A stretch of DNA of 64,000 bases. Source: Branchinecta lynchi (Eukaryota; Arthropoda; Branchiopoda; Anostraca; Branchinectidae). The stretch is taken from positions 22,871,070 to 22,935,069 of the forward strand of contig JAKZAP010000013.1 of the NCBI GenBank assembly GCA_023053575.1. The letters run 5' to 3'. The position numbers and the translations under genes were made by a program. Positions 63,361 to 64,000 of this stretch are shown here, piece by piece. The notes below the pieces were generated by a model. The model was not told the DNA's origin and ran no database searches. It worked only from the letters and a program-made list of their open reading frames with translations. Positions within the stretch are counted from its first letter, which is position 1. Every line of letters begins with the position of its first letter.

Positions 63361-64000
63361 GTGATCGGTATATGGTACTTGGCTGATAGGCAAGTGCCAT
63401 AATAACAACTTGGAGCCTTTTAAAGAGAGTGCCCAACAGAAAGAAAATCTGAAACGTTTCACCTAAAAAGTTTTGGCGCCAGAACTTTACGGGTGGGCCA
63501 CCACCGCCGACCCCAAGGCGGCGCGCCGAAATGTATTAGCCGGCGGCAGCTAAGTTATTTTCTGCGGCGCGCCGGCGAATTTCGGCGCGGCATTGGGGAG
63601 TCCTTGAAGCAGGGTTTTGTAGATTAAATTGCCGGTAAAAATAAGTGGGGCTTCACCTTCCAGATTTTTCTTCCGGATTCCAGACAGCTGTTTTCGCAGA
63701 GACGGATCTGGAAGGTGAAGCCAGGCCAAAAACGTCTGGAAGTCCCGGGTTCGGGACACCCCAGATTCGGGATGTCTGGAAGGTACCATGGAGGCAACCC
63801 GTTCGAGAGACACTACAAATATGCAAATGGAAGCAGAGAAGGGAAAGTGATTGACAGTTGTGACTGGGATGCAAGAGATATTTTAAATGTAAAGGGGATA
63901 ATATAAGAATGTTGAAGAACAGCAAATTTGGCTGTCATCATTATCATGAAAATCTGGAAGGCCTGGCTTGACTATGCGGATGCCCTGGACGTCTGGTAAT
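63361..64000. other. GC-rich repeat and a perfect 17-base hairpin; no gene
   Basis: Bases 63470-63600 are GC-rich with GGCGGCGCGCCGAAAT and its near-complement GGCGCGCCGGCGAATTTCGG. Bases 63649-63665 (GGCTTCACCTTCCAGAT) pair perfectly with 63706-63722, leaving a 40-base loop. Related CTGGAAG words continue to 63780 and at 63953-63992 (TCTGGAAGGCC, CGTCTGGTAAT), so this may be the edge of another inverted-repeat element cut by the window end. Short frames here overlap on both strands. Confidence 0.45.

Overview
The window is animal genomic DNA, most probably from an invertebrate, and is AT-rich and gene-poor. I base this on three things: a Kruppel-like factor (KLF) gene whose intron splits the first zinc finger, numerous 5'-truncated LINE retrotransposons with microsatellite tails, and many short inverted-repeat DNA transposons. 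I cannot name the species. Only two protein-coding loci are convincing.

(1) About 4.7-8.6 kb, plus strand: the last two coding exons of a KLF1/2/4-type transcription factor gene. The exons are 4725-5871 and 8236-8417 and the intron carries an intact MITE. The first exon was not found. (2) 56956-59835, plus strand: an uninterrupted 959-codon reading frame with a signal peptide, an ADAM/reprolysin-like propeptide and a metalloprotease-like domain that has lost all three zinc-binding histidines, then about nine Thr/Ser/Lys/Glu-rich repeats and a hydrophobic C-terminus. I read it as a secreted or membrane-tethered pseudoprotease of a kind I do not recognise.

The rest is layered mobile-element debris. 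LINE 3' ends: 13.9-14.4 (-), 15.7-16.05 (-), 17.0-17.3 (+), 23.75-24.15 (-), 24.9-25.5 (+), 27.1-27.4 (+), 31.8-32.2 (+), 34.15-34.73 (+), 35.8-36.2 (+) and 50.15-50.4 kb (+). TA-flanked MITEs: 7.36, 18.8, 45.6 and 50.05 kb, with relatives at 23.0 and 50.45 kb. hAT-type MITEs with perfect 8-bp target duplications: 20.68-21.04 and 25.08-25.28 kb. A composite element carrying a 120-140-bp CCGG-rich minisatellite is present four times (30.1, 38.4, 43.8 and 53.5 kb). A tRNA-Thr-like Pol III promoter block lies at 46.9 kb and a 30-bp minisatellite at 51.46-51.9 kb.

The most interesting system is a repeat family present at 14.9, 21.3, 24.2-24.7, 29.3, 42.4 and 52.4-52.9 kb. Its conserved core reads as a hammerhead self-cleaving ribozyme (CTGANGA, a stem II hairpin, GAAA, then a TA|GCTG cleavage context). 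In two places (24339-24683 and 52434-52895) it forms a long palindrome with one ribozyme core on each strand facing the other; the second palindrome also carries copied LINE 3' tails in both arms. A second, weaker hammerhead-like family (CTGAAGA ... CCTCCCGAAA) occurs at 17.7 and 27.7 kb. These resemble the ribozymes known from Penelope-like retroelements and retrozymes, but no protein-coding partner is seen in the window.
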